Positions 45,154 to 56,401 are shown, numbered from the stretch's first letter. The stretch is 64,000 nt of DNA from Rugalucina vietnamica (GCA_964017185.1 OZ024872.1:56041817-56105816), one strand, 5' to 3'. The notes: generated by a model not told the origin, from the letters alone. Made by a program: numbers and translations.

Positions 45154-46115
45154 TATGCTTAAATCAATTTCATCGAAACATGAGATAAGAAATAAAAATT
45201 AGTAACTCCCCTTGAAATTAAATTGGTATCACCCAATTCATAATGATCGGCGAATTCATTCGTTAGAAAAGGGTTTACCTCTGACATGAAAAAGACTTAA
45301 GAACACATCGTACATGTGTAGGTGGGGTAACACATTTTTTTTCCAAAAAAATTCTGAAATGATGGTTCCCTAGTTTTGTTTTGAATTATGAACCAAATTA
45401 TAGTCCCATTAGGCAAGGAAAAATTAATTTTTTGAAAAAATGTGTTTTTTGTTAAAAATTCTAAAAATATACCTGCTTTTGTTGGACCACAAATGTGAAA
45501 TGACACCACTTACAATAAAAATTTCGAGCAATGAAGCTTATTGCCAAAACATTGAACTACCTTTTACCACGAGAATTTTATTCCAAAACTCTATTTTTGT
45601 ATAAGAAAAGTTGTTGCAAAGAACACACTTTTAGAAAAGCATGTGATTTTGTCAAGCGGCCATAAAATTCATTCATATTTTTTTTGTTTACATTTTTTGG
45701 ACCCATTTTTCCCCTGTTATATTCAAAATGCAACCAAATCGTACATTACCCGTCGAATAAGTAGTCTTTTCTCTACCATTTAAGTCATGACTCTTGCCTT
45801 CATATGTCTTGATATACACATAAAAAGCGAATTTCCAAACCCATGTCTTCGATTTAGAATTGCAGATCTTGACAGCTGTGGCCTAATTACCGGAAGTCTT
45901 GTCTAAGATTAATACACGCCGAAATATTTTTGGCTGAAACATCGTGATTTTTTGTTTTATTTTCAACAACATCATGGTTTATTTGACTATTTATGCTCTT
46001 TCATATATGACTGACGACTGCTTCATAAAACAACAACAAGTACTTGTAAAATAACGAGAACTATTTCTTTAGCGTATAGTCCTTGTGTCAAAACCGGAAG
46101 AAAACCTGCGGCTCC
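45154..46115. other. no gene seen; possible upstream region
   Basis: AT-rich. A 70-codon minus frame at 45297-45509 has no support. The last 200 bp precede a candidate first exon. Confidence 0.4.
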
Positions 46116-46185
46116 ATGAGAATATTTTTGGTTAAAGTAAAAAATGATTTTCGTCTTTTCCTAAAGTATTGTGTGAAAGATCGAG
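46116..46185 (+). CDS. candidate first exon (unrecognised gene)
   Basis: An ATG opens 23 codons, MRIFLVKVKNDFRLFLKYCV then KDR, ending in phase 1 at a consensus donor, GAG|GTGAGT. The start context (CTCCATGA) is weak. The sequence does not look like a signal peptide. The exon at 48856 would continue it in phase. The call rests on the donor and the coding look only. Confidence 0.35.
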
Positions 46186-46504
46186 GTGAGTGAACTTGAA
46201 AACCTATGGCGCATCATCAATAAATTCACATTATACAATCGTTTTTGTTAGATTTTACGTAACTGGTCAAATTTTGAAGCAAACATTGGTAATACTATTC
46301 GTAACGTAAAATCGTGTTATTACGTAACCAACCCATGCCAACAATCTACGGTGGGCTGCAGTGTTGCGATATGGTTTGTGATGAAATTCTGTAAGAAGAA
46401 AATGCGTTTTCTGTTGACAATTACCCATCTTTTTGATTAAATTGACAGTTCAGGAGTCCAGAAAATCTGGAGAGAACTTTTTATTTCAGCACTGTCTAGA
46501 AATT

Positions 46505-46700
46505 ACTAGAATGGCTGCAAAGGGGCTTTTTTTTTTTTTTTTTTTAATGTTTACTGAGTCGATCAATTTCTGACCATTACCCCAGGAGCTGTGGAAATGT
46601 GACTTGCTCAAGGCCACAACGAAAGGCGCCCCGGCTGAGGATTGAACCCGGGACCTCTGGGACCGAAGTCAACCACTCTACCCCTGCGCAAGTCCGCTCC
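46505..46700 (-). repeat. tRNA-derived SINE family S3
   Basis: The minus strand has GCGCAGGGGTAGAGTGG (A-box), GACTTCGGTCCC (anticodon-like arm) and GGGTTCAATCC (B-box). CCTTGAGCAAGTCAC follows in the conserved core, then a tail that is a T run on the plus strand (46528-46547). Confidence 0.82.
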
Positions 46701-46874
46701 ATCTTTTGACAGTATACATGTATATGAAAAAGAACTTCACAGGTGTTGTAAGAAAAAAAATCTGTCTAGCTATCTTCGATAATGTTTCACCAGGTGTGTG
46801 GGTCCTCATTTAGCTGCTATATGTTAAGATTCATATTGTTAAATATCTAATTGACATTTTTTACACTTCTGAGA

Positions 46875-47010
46875 ACATCATAAGGATGTGAGGTCGCCTG
46901 TTGTTAGAGCATCAAATTCCGAAAGAGAAATCAGTGGGGCTTGATCCCCACTCATAGCACCTTGTTGTGTTCTTGAGCAAGGCATCATCATCAAGTTACA
47001 TGTAACGCCA
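46875..47010 (+). repeat. tRNA-derived SINE, degenerate
   Basis: GTTAGAGCATCAAATTCCGA, then GGGCTTGATCCCC (B-box) and TTCTTGAGCAAGGCATCATC, the same core motif as S3. Confidence 0.65.
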
Positions 47011-47535
47011 CAAAGTACTAGTGATAGATGTTTGTGTTGATAAGTTCAAGTTATGGTCATACAGTATATGGACATCAGTTTTATCCATGACATCCGAAAC
47101 GTGCGTCAAAATAAATAATCTGTCAATCATCAAAGTTAACACTAAAAGCTTTTTAAATTAAATAAAATGAAATGTTAAATTATGATTACATAAAAGTTTG
47201 TAATGGCATGTCCCATCATGAATAAAAGAATTGGACTGGTAGAAGTGTCAACTTTATTGAGCCATAACAAAAACCAGCATCAATAGTTACATTTTAAAAA
47301 ATATGCACGGAAAACAGGTAAATAGCATAAATGTTTAAGTTAAATCCGGAAATAACCAAACTTTTTATAAATATTTGTATAAAATTTCATAGGATATCAA
47401 CAAGTATGCAGGGGTATGAAACTATTTTGAAAGGAAGTCTATGATAATTGTTTTCAACTGATGAATAAAATGTTTGCAACACATGGGATTTCTTTTGCTA
47501 TCACAATATAGAGGTGGAGTATTTTATGGTTTTAC
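47011..47535. other. no gene seen
   Basis: AT-rich, low in open frames; an AATAAAATG near 47163 has no coding context. Confidence 0.45.
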
Positions 47536-47690
47536 TTTTAAATCACCTTAGCAGTAGGCTCATTGTGATAGAATGGGACGATCGGCCATCTGTGATTCTG
47601 TCTGTCTATCTATCTGTCCACACTTTCTAATACTTTACTCATTTGTAACCATATTCCCCATTAAAAGTCCCCACGCTGCGGGGACTGCTC
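47536..47690 (+). repeat. R2 5'-end remnant and a short hairpin
   Basis: AATCACCTTAGCAGTAGGCTC then (GTCT)n at 47600-47620 looks like a worn R2 start. At 47664-47684 the sequence AGTCCCC-ACGCTGC-GGGGACT is a perfect 7-bp-stem hairpin. Confidence 0.4.
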
Positions 47691-47989
47691 GTTGCTAAAA
47701 CAACTGCTGTTTTCCCGGCAGCCTGCTTTCTTTTCATTTATTTCATGACCCTTTTTGCATATTATATTAAGCCACCTCTGGTATTTCCCTTGTACTGCCA
47801 TCAGTGCCATGGCAACCTGTACAAAACATTTCGATGATTTTTTCTTTGATTATGACCGGATATTTGTAAATTTGACACCTCTAGAACTTAAGAGGATACA
47901 CTAGTTTCTGGGCATAAAAGTTGGGCGAAATATGCAAATTAGACAAATTTTGCAAACTTTTCCAGGTGGAAATTAGAAAAACTTCCAGG

Positions 47990-48220
47990 CGGCAGCGGCC
48001 ACCATGGCAAAGAGGTTAAGAACGATGTTTCTTAATCACTAGATCATCTCACCGCTGTGTATGGTGTGGGTTTGAGCCCCGCACTGGCCAGATGTTAGAC
48101 AAGCAAAATTCTGCTTGCGTGTGTGTCAGGTGTTTTTTCTCGTGATTCTCCCGTTTTCACCCCACTTACTAATTGGCCCATGTCTTATAAGTTGAAATAA
48201 TCTTTAAAGCAAAGTAAAAC
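47990..48220 (+). repeat. SINE family S2, copy 2
   Basis: Plus-strand copy of the 43.1-kb SINE: AGAGGTTAAGAACGATGTTT, GGTGTGGGTTTGAGCCCC (B-box), GTGTGTCAGGTGTTTTTTCT, TAATTGGCCCATGTC. The A-box is mutated. Confidence 0.8.
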
Positions 48221-48477
48221 GGAAAAAAAATCCTGTCATTTTTAATGACTGTACGCTTAGCTGCAACTTATGACTGTACCCTTTGCTGCTGATGTACACA
48301 ATCATTAGCTACAAATCAAAGTAAGATTTTTTACCTTTACAAAGTTTACAGGTTATCAAAATAATAACTGTATCAGTTTATTGAAGCTTTTTAAAATATA
48401 AAATATTTCCCTTTCTTGGTTATTATTTCTTCATGTTTATTTTTCTTCTTCTAAAATTTGAAAGTAAAACAAACCCA

Positions 48478-48555
48478 TTTTCACCAACCTACTGATTGGC
48501 CTGTTTCATATTAGATGAAATAATCTTGAAATGGAAATAAAACTGAATTGAATTT
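48478..48555 (+). repeat. SINE family S2, 3' fragment
   Basis: CATTTTCACCAACCTACTGA, TTGGCCTGTTTCATAT and GAAATAATCTTGAAATGG match the tail of S2 copies. No head. Confidence 0.6.
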
Positions 48556-48855
48556 TTATCTTTCATGAATAATTCATAACAAAAATAGAACTGAGATCCT
48601 TTAAGATACAGTTTCATAATTTTTAAACTGACACATAATTATAAAGAGATTCTTTTACATCAGTCCTCAAAGCAAATCCGATAGCTCTGTCTCTATCTAA
48701 TTCTATTTATTAAGACTTTACAGGTGTCGTAGTTTTGATGAATGTACGGTTATTTGAAAAGTCATTTTTGTAAGTGTACAATTAGCTGTGATTTTCTTTG
48801 CTGCAAAGTTAATGTTAAAAATCATTAAAATTGTGTTATTACATGTCTATTACAG

Positions 48856-48897
48856 TCTTTATAATGAATTTGCATGAAAATCTTAACATTAGCAAAG
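48856..48897 (+). CDS. candidate small internal exon
   Basis: Acceptor GTCTATTACAG, 42 bases, donor AAAG|GTAAGG. In phase 1 it reads (V)FIMNLHENLNISK and leaves phase 1. The same frame stays open past the donor for another ~18 protein-like codons (KEMVKAILDKMRLSYLIQ) before repeat sequence starts at 48951, so the exon may be longer. Confidence 0.3.
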
Positions 48898-48950
48898 GTA
48901 AGGAAATGGTAAAAGCAATTTTAGATAAAATGAGACTTAGTTATCTGATT

Positions 48951-49290
48951 CAGCCATTTCCTATCAGATTTTGGGCCCTTTCAAAGGGTGCTTATCAATT
49001 AATTTCAAGTCGTATACCCACTGCTGATCAATTTTATGTTATTTCTTTTTTTTTGCATTGTTTATCTTTCATTTTATTTATTTACCAATTTTCATTTTTC
49101 CACATTTTTACATGTAAATACATAATGACTCTGAAGAAGGCGAAAGACAAGTGCTCATTTTGATTTGTTCTTGCAATATTCGTGATTTAATCCCCCAATA
49201 TACTTATTTTAATCATTTTTCAAATATCTTTGGGATCCATTGCTAACGGGAAGATTTTTGTTTGATCTCTGTCCTATATATATATATCAC
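48951..49290 (+). repeat. repeat R15, copy 1
   Basis: TGGGCCCTTTCAAAGGGTG, ACATAATGACTCTGAAGAAG and GGCGAAAGACAAG match 50826-51060. The last 100 bp (49190-49290) match 50640-50730 in inverted order. So the two copies share the same parts in different arrangement. Confidence 0.65.
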
Positions 49291-50544
49291 AAAAATGTGT
49301 TTCTGCTACAAATACCTAAGTGTGTACTTGTTTGTGTTATTTATAAGTGAAAAGTCTTTTTTATCAATTGCTATAGTAAAGAGTTAGTAACTTATGTGTA
49401 ATGCTTCACATTCTAAGCTGTTCCATTGAAATCAAACAAAGCAAAAACCCTAAATTTTTAATTTGCAGCTAATTATGCCGATGTTTTCCACGATCAGTCT
49501 TTTTTTTTTTTTTTTGAAAGTTTTTGTTAAAATAAATTGTACAAGTTATTCACCAATTTTTCAACTTCTCATAATTGTAGCCTTAGCACGATTTTCACAT
49601 GACAAGTGGCTATTATTTTCTTAAAGATCTGTCACATAACTTTATGGCAGAGCAATAAAATTTTGTGCGCTTCGTCTTGAAATGTGTATGCAGGGGTTAT
49701 AAAGTTAATGGAACTCTGACAAGGGAAAAATAGTAAACTATGTTTTTTGATGTATAGTAGGTACATATACACATTTCAAAACAGCAATGGTGGTACATAT
49801 TAGTTGTGCAATATGAGCAGAAGTAGATAACAGATGTACAATAATTGTTTATGGTAAACTCTAAGGTACCTAATTCATAACATATAAATGTCAAGATATT
49901 AACAAAAAATATATATATATATATAAGTAATAAATTATTCAAAAGTTACAATTTGGACAGTATGTCCATTCTTTAGACAAAAGAAGAAGTCTTTGCATTA
50001 CTCTCTGCACCACAAAACAGTTCTATGCTAGATTTCAGAAAGGCAACATCTTATTTCAAAGTGGAGAAAATCATAAATAAAAAATGTGACTTAAAGAGAA
50101 TTTAAGAAATGCAAGGGCTTGAAAATATGTGAACAGGACATGTACAGCTACATTTAGAATAGATATCTGTGTTTAAAATGCATTAAGGTCAACTTAAGTT
50201 TTATCACATGTATTAAAAGAATACACGAAAAATAAGAAAGACTTAGCTCTTATTTCAACATTAACAATTTATAAATATAGACAAAACCACAACAAAAACA
50301 CGAACTATGGAAAAAACACTTCTATAAAACAAATAATTTATAACCTTTATAAGTTGGTTTGTAATACTTGTTAATTTTATAAATAACTTAAGTGAGTTAG
50401 AAGAAGTAAAGTAAACATGATAAGTAATACACAAGAAAGAGAAATATTTTGAAAGCTTAAATAACTAGTTACAGTTGGTTTAAACGTATTTATTTCAAAT
50501 TCATTATACATGCATTATATCATTAACGACACAAGGACTTGTTG

Positions 50545-50548
<4 letters not shown>
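49291..50548. other. no gene seen
   Basis: Very AT-rich, with T runs at 49501-49515 and a (TA)n at 49909-49924. An 81-codon minus frame (49697-49942) looks like low-complexity translation. Confidence 0.45.

Positions 50549-50634
<86 letters not shown>
50549..50634. repeat. (TA)n microsatellite
   Basis: About 43 TA units without interruption. The frames across it are artefacts. Confidence 0.95.
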
Positions 50635-50636
<2 letters not shown>

Positions 50637-50637
<1 letters not shown>

Positions 50638-51095
50638 GAGAAATAGGACAAACATCAAACAAAAATCTTCCCGGTGGCACTGGATCCTAAGAAAGGATTC
50701 GAAAATGATTGAAATAAGTATATAGGGGGATTAACTTACATAGCTAATACACAATCACCGAGTAAGTTAAACACACCGCTACAAGCTGACTTTATGTAGT
50801 AAAGTGACGCGCAATTTTTGTCGCCATTTTTAGCAGATACTGGGCCCTTTCAAAGGGCGTTCATGAATTAATTTTAAGTCGTTTACCCACTGCCGAACAT
50901 ACAGTGGTGTCAACTTTGTCACATTTCATGTGATTTTTGTGTATTTGTGTATTTTTGCATTGTTTTTTATTTATTTTGTTTATTTACCTATTTTTTTTCC
51001 AGTTTTTACCTGTAAATACATATTGACTCTGAAGAAGGCGAAAGCCGAAAGCGCGCTAAGTTTGATTTATTCTTGCACTGTTAATGGTTTAATCC

Positions 51096-51105
<10 letters not shown>
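50637..51105 (+). repeat. repeat R15, copy 2, with ribozyme-like core
   Basis: It sits between two (TA)n tracts. TATAGGGGGATTAA near 50721 and its complement TTAATCCCCCTATA at 51089-51104 bound the right-hand 385 bp. Near the end, CTCTGAAGAAGGCGAAAGCC then GAAAGC resembles the core of hammerhead motifs found in Penelope-like retroelements. No protein-coding part. Confidence 0.6.

Positions 51106-51167
<62 letters not shown>
51099..51167. repeat. (TA)n microsatellite
   Basis: About 34 TA units directly after R15 copy 2. Confidence 0.95.
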
Positions 51168-51171
<4 letters not shown>

Positions 51172-51359
51172 CATACAATATCAAAATAATAGGATTTGAA
51201 TGAAAGCATCTGGCTTATAAAATTTATCTCCTTTTTTTAAACTTGATACACTTATTATTTTGATAACCTGTAAAGGTAAAATAAAATACTTTGATCTGTA
51301 GCTATGATCTGCAGCAAATGGTACAGTCATTAATTGCAGCTATAAAGCGTACAGTCATA

Positions 51360-51608
51360 TTTTTTTTTATTTTTTTTTTTTTTTTTTTTTCAGTTTTACT
51401 TCCCTTTAAATATTATTTCAGCTCATAAGACATGAGCCAATCAGTAAGTGGGGTGAAAATGGGAGGACGCGGAGAAAAAAACCTGGCTAGGAGAACTTGG
51501 CATGTTTAACGTGGCCATTGCAGGGCACGAACCCACACTAAACACAGCTGTAAAAATATGGAATGATTAAGAAACAGGGCTCTTAACCGCTCGGCCACGT
51601 GGGACCCC
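51360..51608 (-). repeat. SINE family S2, copy 3
   Basis: Minus strand: GTGGCCGAGCGGTTAAGAGC (A-box), a variable arm with CTTAATCATTCCATATTT, TAGTGTGGGTTCGTGCCC (B-box). It ends in the T-rich run at 51361-51391. Confidence 0.88.
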
Positions 51609-52446
51609 ATTTTTGCAAAAAGCCGAATATTTTAAGCTGTAAGGCCACATTGTGCTTAGATGGTTATGAGAATCTATACTTAGGAATCATTTTATCAAGT
51701 GACAGCATAAATGGCTTTGAGAAATTGTCATTCACAGCCATTGAATGAAATCACTGATGCAACAACAGAATTAAAATTTCTATGGGATTTTTTTTGGGGG
51801 GGGTTGGGGGTGGGGGGTGGGGCTTTGGATGGAAGTAAAATAATATGGAAAGGCGTATCTCTTTAATACCTTCATAATTTTGTTTTATCCAGCATAAAAG
51901 AAAAAAAGACAATAAACATGTTCTTTATCAAGTAGTGACAAATGTTCAGCTAATTTTTTTTTCCTAAATTGGGCACAGCTTCCAATTTCATTGACTGTTC
52001 AATGGTCCAGTGTGTGTCACATAATGTTTTCATATATTTATGTATGTTCTCTTTGTTTAATTACCTTTTTATTATTATTATTATTTTATTTTTTTAAAAC
52101 TTGGTTTTTGAATTGGGAGTTCCTTTCTGATTTTGTCATTTATGGATTGTTGCATGCTATTATCTTACAATGTGAAACATAAAAACATATTATTTTCTGA
52201 AACAATGATGGTACATTGGCACAAGTTTTGGATGTTGTCAAAGGTACTTTTATTAAGATTTTTTTTACAATATAAAGCATAGAGTGTTTTATTTGTGTAC
52301 ACTGAAAGTATCATAGAAGGAAGCGCACCCAGTTGAAGCTCAAAGAAACTGTTCAGATTCCTATATTTTTTTTTTATGGTTCATAAGGATATATTTTTAT
52401 GTGTAGATTTTCATGTTTACCAATCAATATTCAATATTGTTTTCAG
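51609..52446. other. no gene seen; probable intron or intergenic
   Basis: Notable only for a G-rich run at 51793-51824. A 63-codon plus frame at 51991-52182 is T-rich and hydrophobic without signals. Confidence 0.4.
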
Positions 52447-52568
52447 ACCCATATTGTACATTTGGGGCTACATGTACTTAGGAGTGGCATTGCAGAGCAG
52501 TCATATTTGCAACATTGCATTAAATCAGCACCATCCATACTCGGGTCCCTGACAAACGGATGCTACAG
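52447..52568 (+). CDS. candidate exon (unrecognised gene)
   Basis: Acceptor ATTGTTTTCAG, 122 bases, donor ACAG|GTGAAC. Only one frame is open throughout: THIVHLGLHVLRSGIAEQSY then LQHCIKSAPSILGSLTNGCY, leaving phase 2. The residue pattern looks like a helical domain. The next exon-like segment (52957) starts in phase 0, so an exon between them is missing or one border is wrong. Confidence 0.45.
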
Positions 52569-52956
52569 GTGAACCTCCACTGTATTCTTCATTATATCTT
52601 TGAAATTGATTGCCCTTGTTAATTTCATTAAAAGTCTGGGAATGAATAAAATAAAAAAAAAATTAAAACTTTGCCATTGGCTACACAGACTATTTAAAGA
52701 ATTTGAGAGAAAACAAAGTTTGCCATCTAATTGTCAATGTGATGATTAATGACATTAAAATTTTCTTAATGAACTCTTTTTTTCAATCCACAACAAAATA
52801 CAAAAATGTATAATCCCCAAAGTACATCATAGAGATATTGTTTAAAGTAAAATGTTTTTACATTTCTTATAATAACCTGTAACAAACTTAAAAAAGTTAA
52901 AGACAAATAATTTTTAAAATTTTAGGAAATAGTACAGTATGTATGATTTTTTTCAG

Positions 52957-53034
52957 GTGCATGTACTGGTGGAGATCCACATGCAGTGTATGAGATTCTA
53001 TACAAGGCATAGAAACAAACATATGAGGCAGAAG
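52957..53034 (+). CDS. candidate exon (unrecognised gene)
   Basis: Acceptor TTTTTTTCAG, 78 bases, donor AAG|GTATTT. Phase 0 in and out: VHVLVEIHMQCMRFYTRH then RNKHMRQK, a basic segment. It joins in frame to 53741. A second frame also gives CACTGGDPHAVYEILYKA before a stop, so the choice rests on phase with the next exons. Confidence 0.4.
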
Positions 53035-53740
53035 GTATTTTACATATAAGGTTAATGTTATTTTGCATGTCACAGATATGTATCTTATGTTACTTGAAAT
53101 ATGATTAAAAGGCATATATACAGATGCTCGAATAAATTGAAAGATTAAATTAATGTGCCTAATAAAGTAATAATATATTATTTTCAAATTAAATTTCAAT
53201 GAAAATAAGTTTAAATTGTATTCAATTATAATTTAATATATATAGATTGATAAATTGGTAAAGAAGAGTGTTTTTTTTTTTCATTTTTTCAGTGTTTTAA
53301 CATAAATGAAGCTTGTAAATTTGGTCATTAACAATGTGTTTGCTTATGTGCCAGGGATTTTTTTCTGCAATTTTGGGAAGGGGCCCTAGGGCCTTTCTGA
53401 TTGGGAAAATTAGCCACATACACCCAGAATTTGGGAAATTTTCAAAGCATTCTAAGTTAATGATATTTTCCAATTTGACATATTTAATTAAAGTTAATCA
53501 TTTAAAATCATTCAATATTAACTTAAAATCAAAGTTAAACATCATTTCTAATAACAGAGTTTGATTTTTAGAATGTTTAGGAACTGTTGAGAATTATTTT
53601 CAGCTGTGATTGGGAATTTTTTTCTCCAAATTTGGAAAAAAGTCACCTATTTTCCATTGGGAATGGGGCCTTATTTCTGCCCCTGAGACACCCGAAAAAA
53701 ATCCCTGCTGTGCATTAATTTATTTTGGTTCCCTTTTCAG

Positions 53741-53890
53741 ACTAACATGACAGAGAAGGTAAAACACAACCGACATTATAGTTTATTAAAATGGACAATT
53801 TCCGCTGGGATTGATTGTACACACCATCAAAGTGTATCTTTACAACTGATTTTTCCCCTGGGACCACCACCTGTACAATGTATTGTGCAG
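53741..53890 (+). CDS. candidate exon (unrecognised gene)
   Basis: This is the best exon of the set. Strong acceptor TTCCCTTTTCAG, exactly 50 codons, strong donor CAG|GTAAGG. It reads TNMTEKVKHNRHYSLLKWTI, then SAGIDCTHHQSVSLQLIFPL and GPPPVQCIVQ: a basic stretch followed by alternating beta-like segments. It joins in frame to 54606. I cannot name the family. Confidence 0.5.
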
Positions 53891-53924
53891 GTAAGGGAGC
53901 CTGTTTGTTCAAAATTCATTTCTG

Positions 53925-54110
53925 ATTTTGGCAGATTATTTTTATTGAGGCTTAATGTCCCAGTCTACAATTTGTCAGTCATGTCTAGACGGAGCCATTT
54001 CTTCCAGGGCTTAACCAGTACTGTAAGGAGTTAATGTGCCTTGGTCAAGGACACAACACAGTGCCGCCTGTAAGGATCAAAGCCAGGACCAGAATAACAT
54101 TTGAGCTGTA
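53925..54110 (-). repeat. SINE-like repeat with CORE-type motif
   Basis: Minus strand: GCTTTGATCCTTACAGGCGG (B-box-like), then GTGTTGTGTCCTTGACCAAG and GCACATTAACTCC. The motif parallels CTTGAGCAAGGCA in the S3 SINEs. The far end is indistinct. Confidence 0.5.
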
Positions 54111-54114
54111 GCAC

Positions 54115-54275
54115 CAGAAAAACCAACAATGTGCATATCTGAACACAAAGATGCAGATCAGATGTGCAGTTGCTGCACGGCTGATCAGCCCCTTTGTTCA
54201 GTCCTTCTTTAATCCAAAATTTGGTACCTGGTTTGAAAATCATATTGTTGGTTTTTTCATGTGAAGGCTTATTTA
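54115..54275. mobile_element. MITE family R3 (short)
   Basis: GAAAAACCAACAATGTGCAT at one edge and ATTGTTGGTTTTTTCATGTG at the other. Inside, GCAGATCAGATGTGCAG with TGCTGCACGGCTGATCAGC is the R3 hairpin. The outer GAGCCGC is lost. Confidence 0.7.
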
Positions 54276-54489
54276 TAAGTTCTCATTGAAAAGAATGTGC
54301 AGTAAGAACAAATAACATGTATTTGGGAGACTTGCACACACAAGCCAATCACCTTTAATATCATTAATTTGTAAGAAGATGACACAAAGAAAACATGTCT
54401 TTGGGTTTCAAACAAGGCCCAACAGAAACAAGCCTGTACTATCGAAGAAGGCTGAAACTCCGGCTTGAAAAAGAAAATTCATTGTACTA

Positions 54490-54575
54490 ACAGTATAGCC
54501 AGAACATTGGCAGTTAATGCAAAGCTGACCAGCGCCTTTGTATTCCTATAGGCTATAAATCCATTTTTTCATGAC
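54490..54575. repeat. MITE family R3 fragment
   Basis: AATGCAAAGCTGACCAGCGC, then CTTTGTATTCC, match the right arm of the R3 hairpin only. Confidence 0.45.
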
Positions 54576-54605
54576 ATGTGATAGCAATATTGTTTTGTTT
54601 TTCAG

Positions 54606-54758
54606 GTAGTGTATCCTGCTTCCACAATTGTTGGAAAAGAAAACAGCATATCAATATCATATCCGTTTTATAGTCCGTTGTCCTCTACTGAGGTTGGACT
54701 TGATTCCTGTTTACATTCTTGTATCTTGGAAGTGGCCATATGTAGGAAAATGGAATAG
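54606..54758 (+). CDS. candidate terminal exon (unrecognised gene)
   Basis: Acceptor TTTGTTTTTCAG, then VVYPASTIVGKENSISISYP and FYSPLSSTE in phase 0 with 53741. A possible donor follows (GAG|GTTGGA, 54692), but it is weak. Without it the frame runs VGLDSCLHSCILEVAICRKM and stops at 54756-54758. No polyadenylation signal is evident nearby. Confidence 0.4.
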   Translation, partial: VVYPASTIVGKENSISISYPFYSPLSSTEVGLDSCLHSCILEVAICRKME

Positions 54759-55074
54759 TGATTCTATTTTGAAATTAAATTCAGTGTGACCATCAATGTG
54801 AATTGTGTTTTCTTACAAGATTATACTGATCTGCAGCCACAAGCTCTGTTGAAAATTAAGTCTGAAGGAGAGTAAATATACAGGATAGTGTGTAAGTCAG
54901 GATTCTGATACAGAATAGAAATTTCAGCAATTGATACTGCCTGTATTTCAAGCTTGTTGTCACAGCCTATGGAAACAGAGCTGCAGAGAATGGTTCCAGG
55001 GTGCCCTTGACAGAATACATTACCTGTATCTGTTGGGTTTAGAGACCCACATGTTATAGTCATATTTGAGCCTT

Positions 55075-55325
55075 TACATGAGAAAACCAACAATTTGTGT
55101 TTCCGACCAGGTCTGACACAAATCGAGCTGTGCTGTCACAAAGCAAGGTAGAAGGTTGGAATTTTGGATTTTAGAAGAAGAGGTATTGTACTATCTGTGT
55201 AGCAGGGATTGTACTTGTGTGTAGCAAAAACAAAGGTGATCAACTTCGCAGTAACTGGGAAGCTGATCGGCACCTTTGTTTTCGCCTATGCCAAATTGTT
55301 GTTTTTCTGAAGCGGCGGCTCATTT
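55075..55325. mobile_element. MITE family R3
   Basis: GAGCCTTTACATGAGAAAAC at the left edge, TTTTTCTGAAGCGGCGGCTC at the right. The hairpin AACAAAGGTGATCAACTTCG / GAAGCTGATCGGCACCTTTG lies near the right end, so this copy is inverted relative to 34708-34943. Confidence 0.75.
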
Positions 55326-55464
55326 ACTTGCACTAGCTAGTTTATTTTACATGGTACACATGATTGTATTTGTAATGCTTGCAAGACATTTTCTGATATT
55401 TAAAATTATAGAATTATTGTAATTAATATCACCTTTTATCATATTCACAGCTGCTGGCCCCTGC

Positions 55465-55690
55465 AACAGAAAACCATCAATCTGCTTTAGTGAAAACAAA
55501 GATGCAGATCAGCTGTGCAGTAGCTGCACATATGATCAGTGCCTTTGTTTTGCCTAACAATTCCTCTTATACTTAAATACAAAATTTCAAGCTCAATAGC
55601 TTCTGGCGGTCTTCTGTGACTGCACAGACCAGTTTGTGTTGGAGCTGGTTGGAAACCAAGATTGTTGATTTTCTCATGTAAAGTCCCATA
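55465..55690. mobile_element. MITE family R3
   Basis: CAACAGAAAACCATCAATCT at the left, GATTGTTGATTTTCTCATGT at the right. The hairpin GCAGATCAGCTGTGCAG / CTGCACATATGATCAG is near the left end. The outermost bases are changed. Confidence 0.7.
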
Positions 55691-56289
55691 TTTGTTTCAT
55701 TTACATATCTAGATGTCACGTTCAGCTGTTTCAAGTTTGGAAAGCCAATACTTGTTACATGTTCAGCTGTTTCAATTTTGAAAAGTTATTACTTGTTCAA
55801 ATTACAATTTCTATGTACCTAATTTTTTAATATTTTAAGGGAGACAACTGTATTTACACATAAGGGAGGTAATAATTATCTTTTTTTGACAACAATTGGT
55901 CACCATACAATTCAGAAGGCACTTCTTTTTGAAATGGAAATGGAAGATATTTTTTCAATTTTTCAATGTTCTTTATGTCTTTTAATTAAAATTGCACAGC
56001 CGAGAAAGGGAATTATGTAATTATCTTCATGTGTTAGGAAGTTGGATATTATCAGAACATGTATACATATAAACCTGGCACACAAATTCAGTCAACATGA
56101 GGAGATTGGGGTCAAATGTAAATGGTACTTAAAATTCTGTATTTCTTTCCTGCAATAACATTCCAAGCCAGCATTTATTTTAAAGCACCTTCCATAGGAG
56201 TAGTAATGATAAGGATAATACATATTTGCCCTTAATTCTTTATTTTGTCTCAATTCAAATTTTGAAAATTTCATTACCCCACCGCAAAT
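55691..56289. other. no gene seen
   Basis: AT-rich, with a repeated phrase TACTTGTTACATGTTCAGCT / CGTTCAGCTGTTTCAAG near 55720-55790. Confidence 0.45.
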
Positions 56290-56401
56290 TTGTCATGTTG
56301 GCGAATCCTTAACGGGAATGATAGGATGTAAAATTGAACAAATTATGCACGTGAAATGAAATGCACCCTGTCCGTATTTAGTGCAAATCGATGTGCTCAC
56401 T

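Noticed and set aside
48831..49163. 110-codon ORF as a single exon
   Set aside because: Its second half is R15 repeat sequence; only the part before 48951 could be coding.
50510..51169. ORFs with long YIYIYI runs
   Set aside because: Translation of (TA)n microsatellites.
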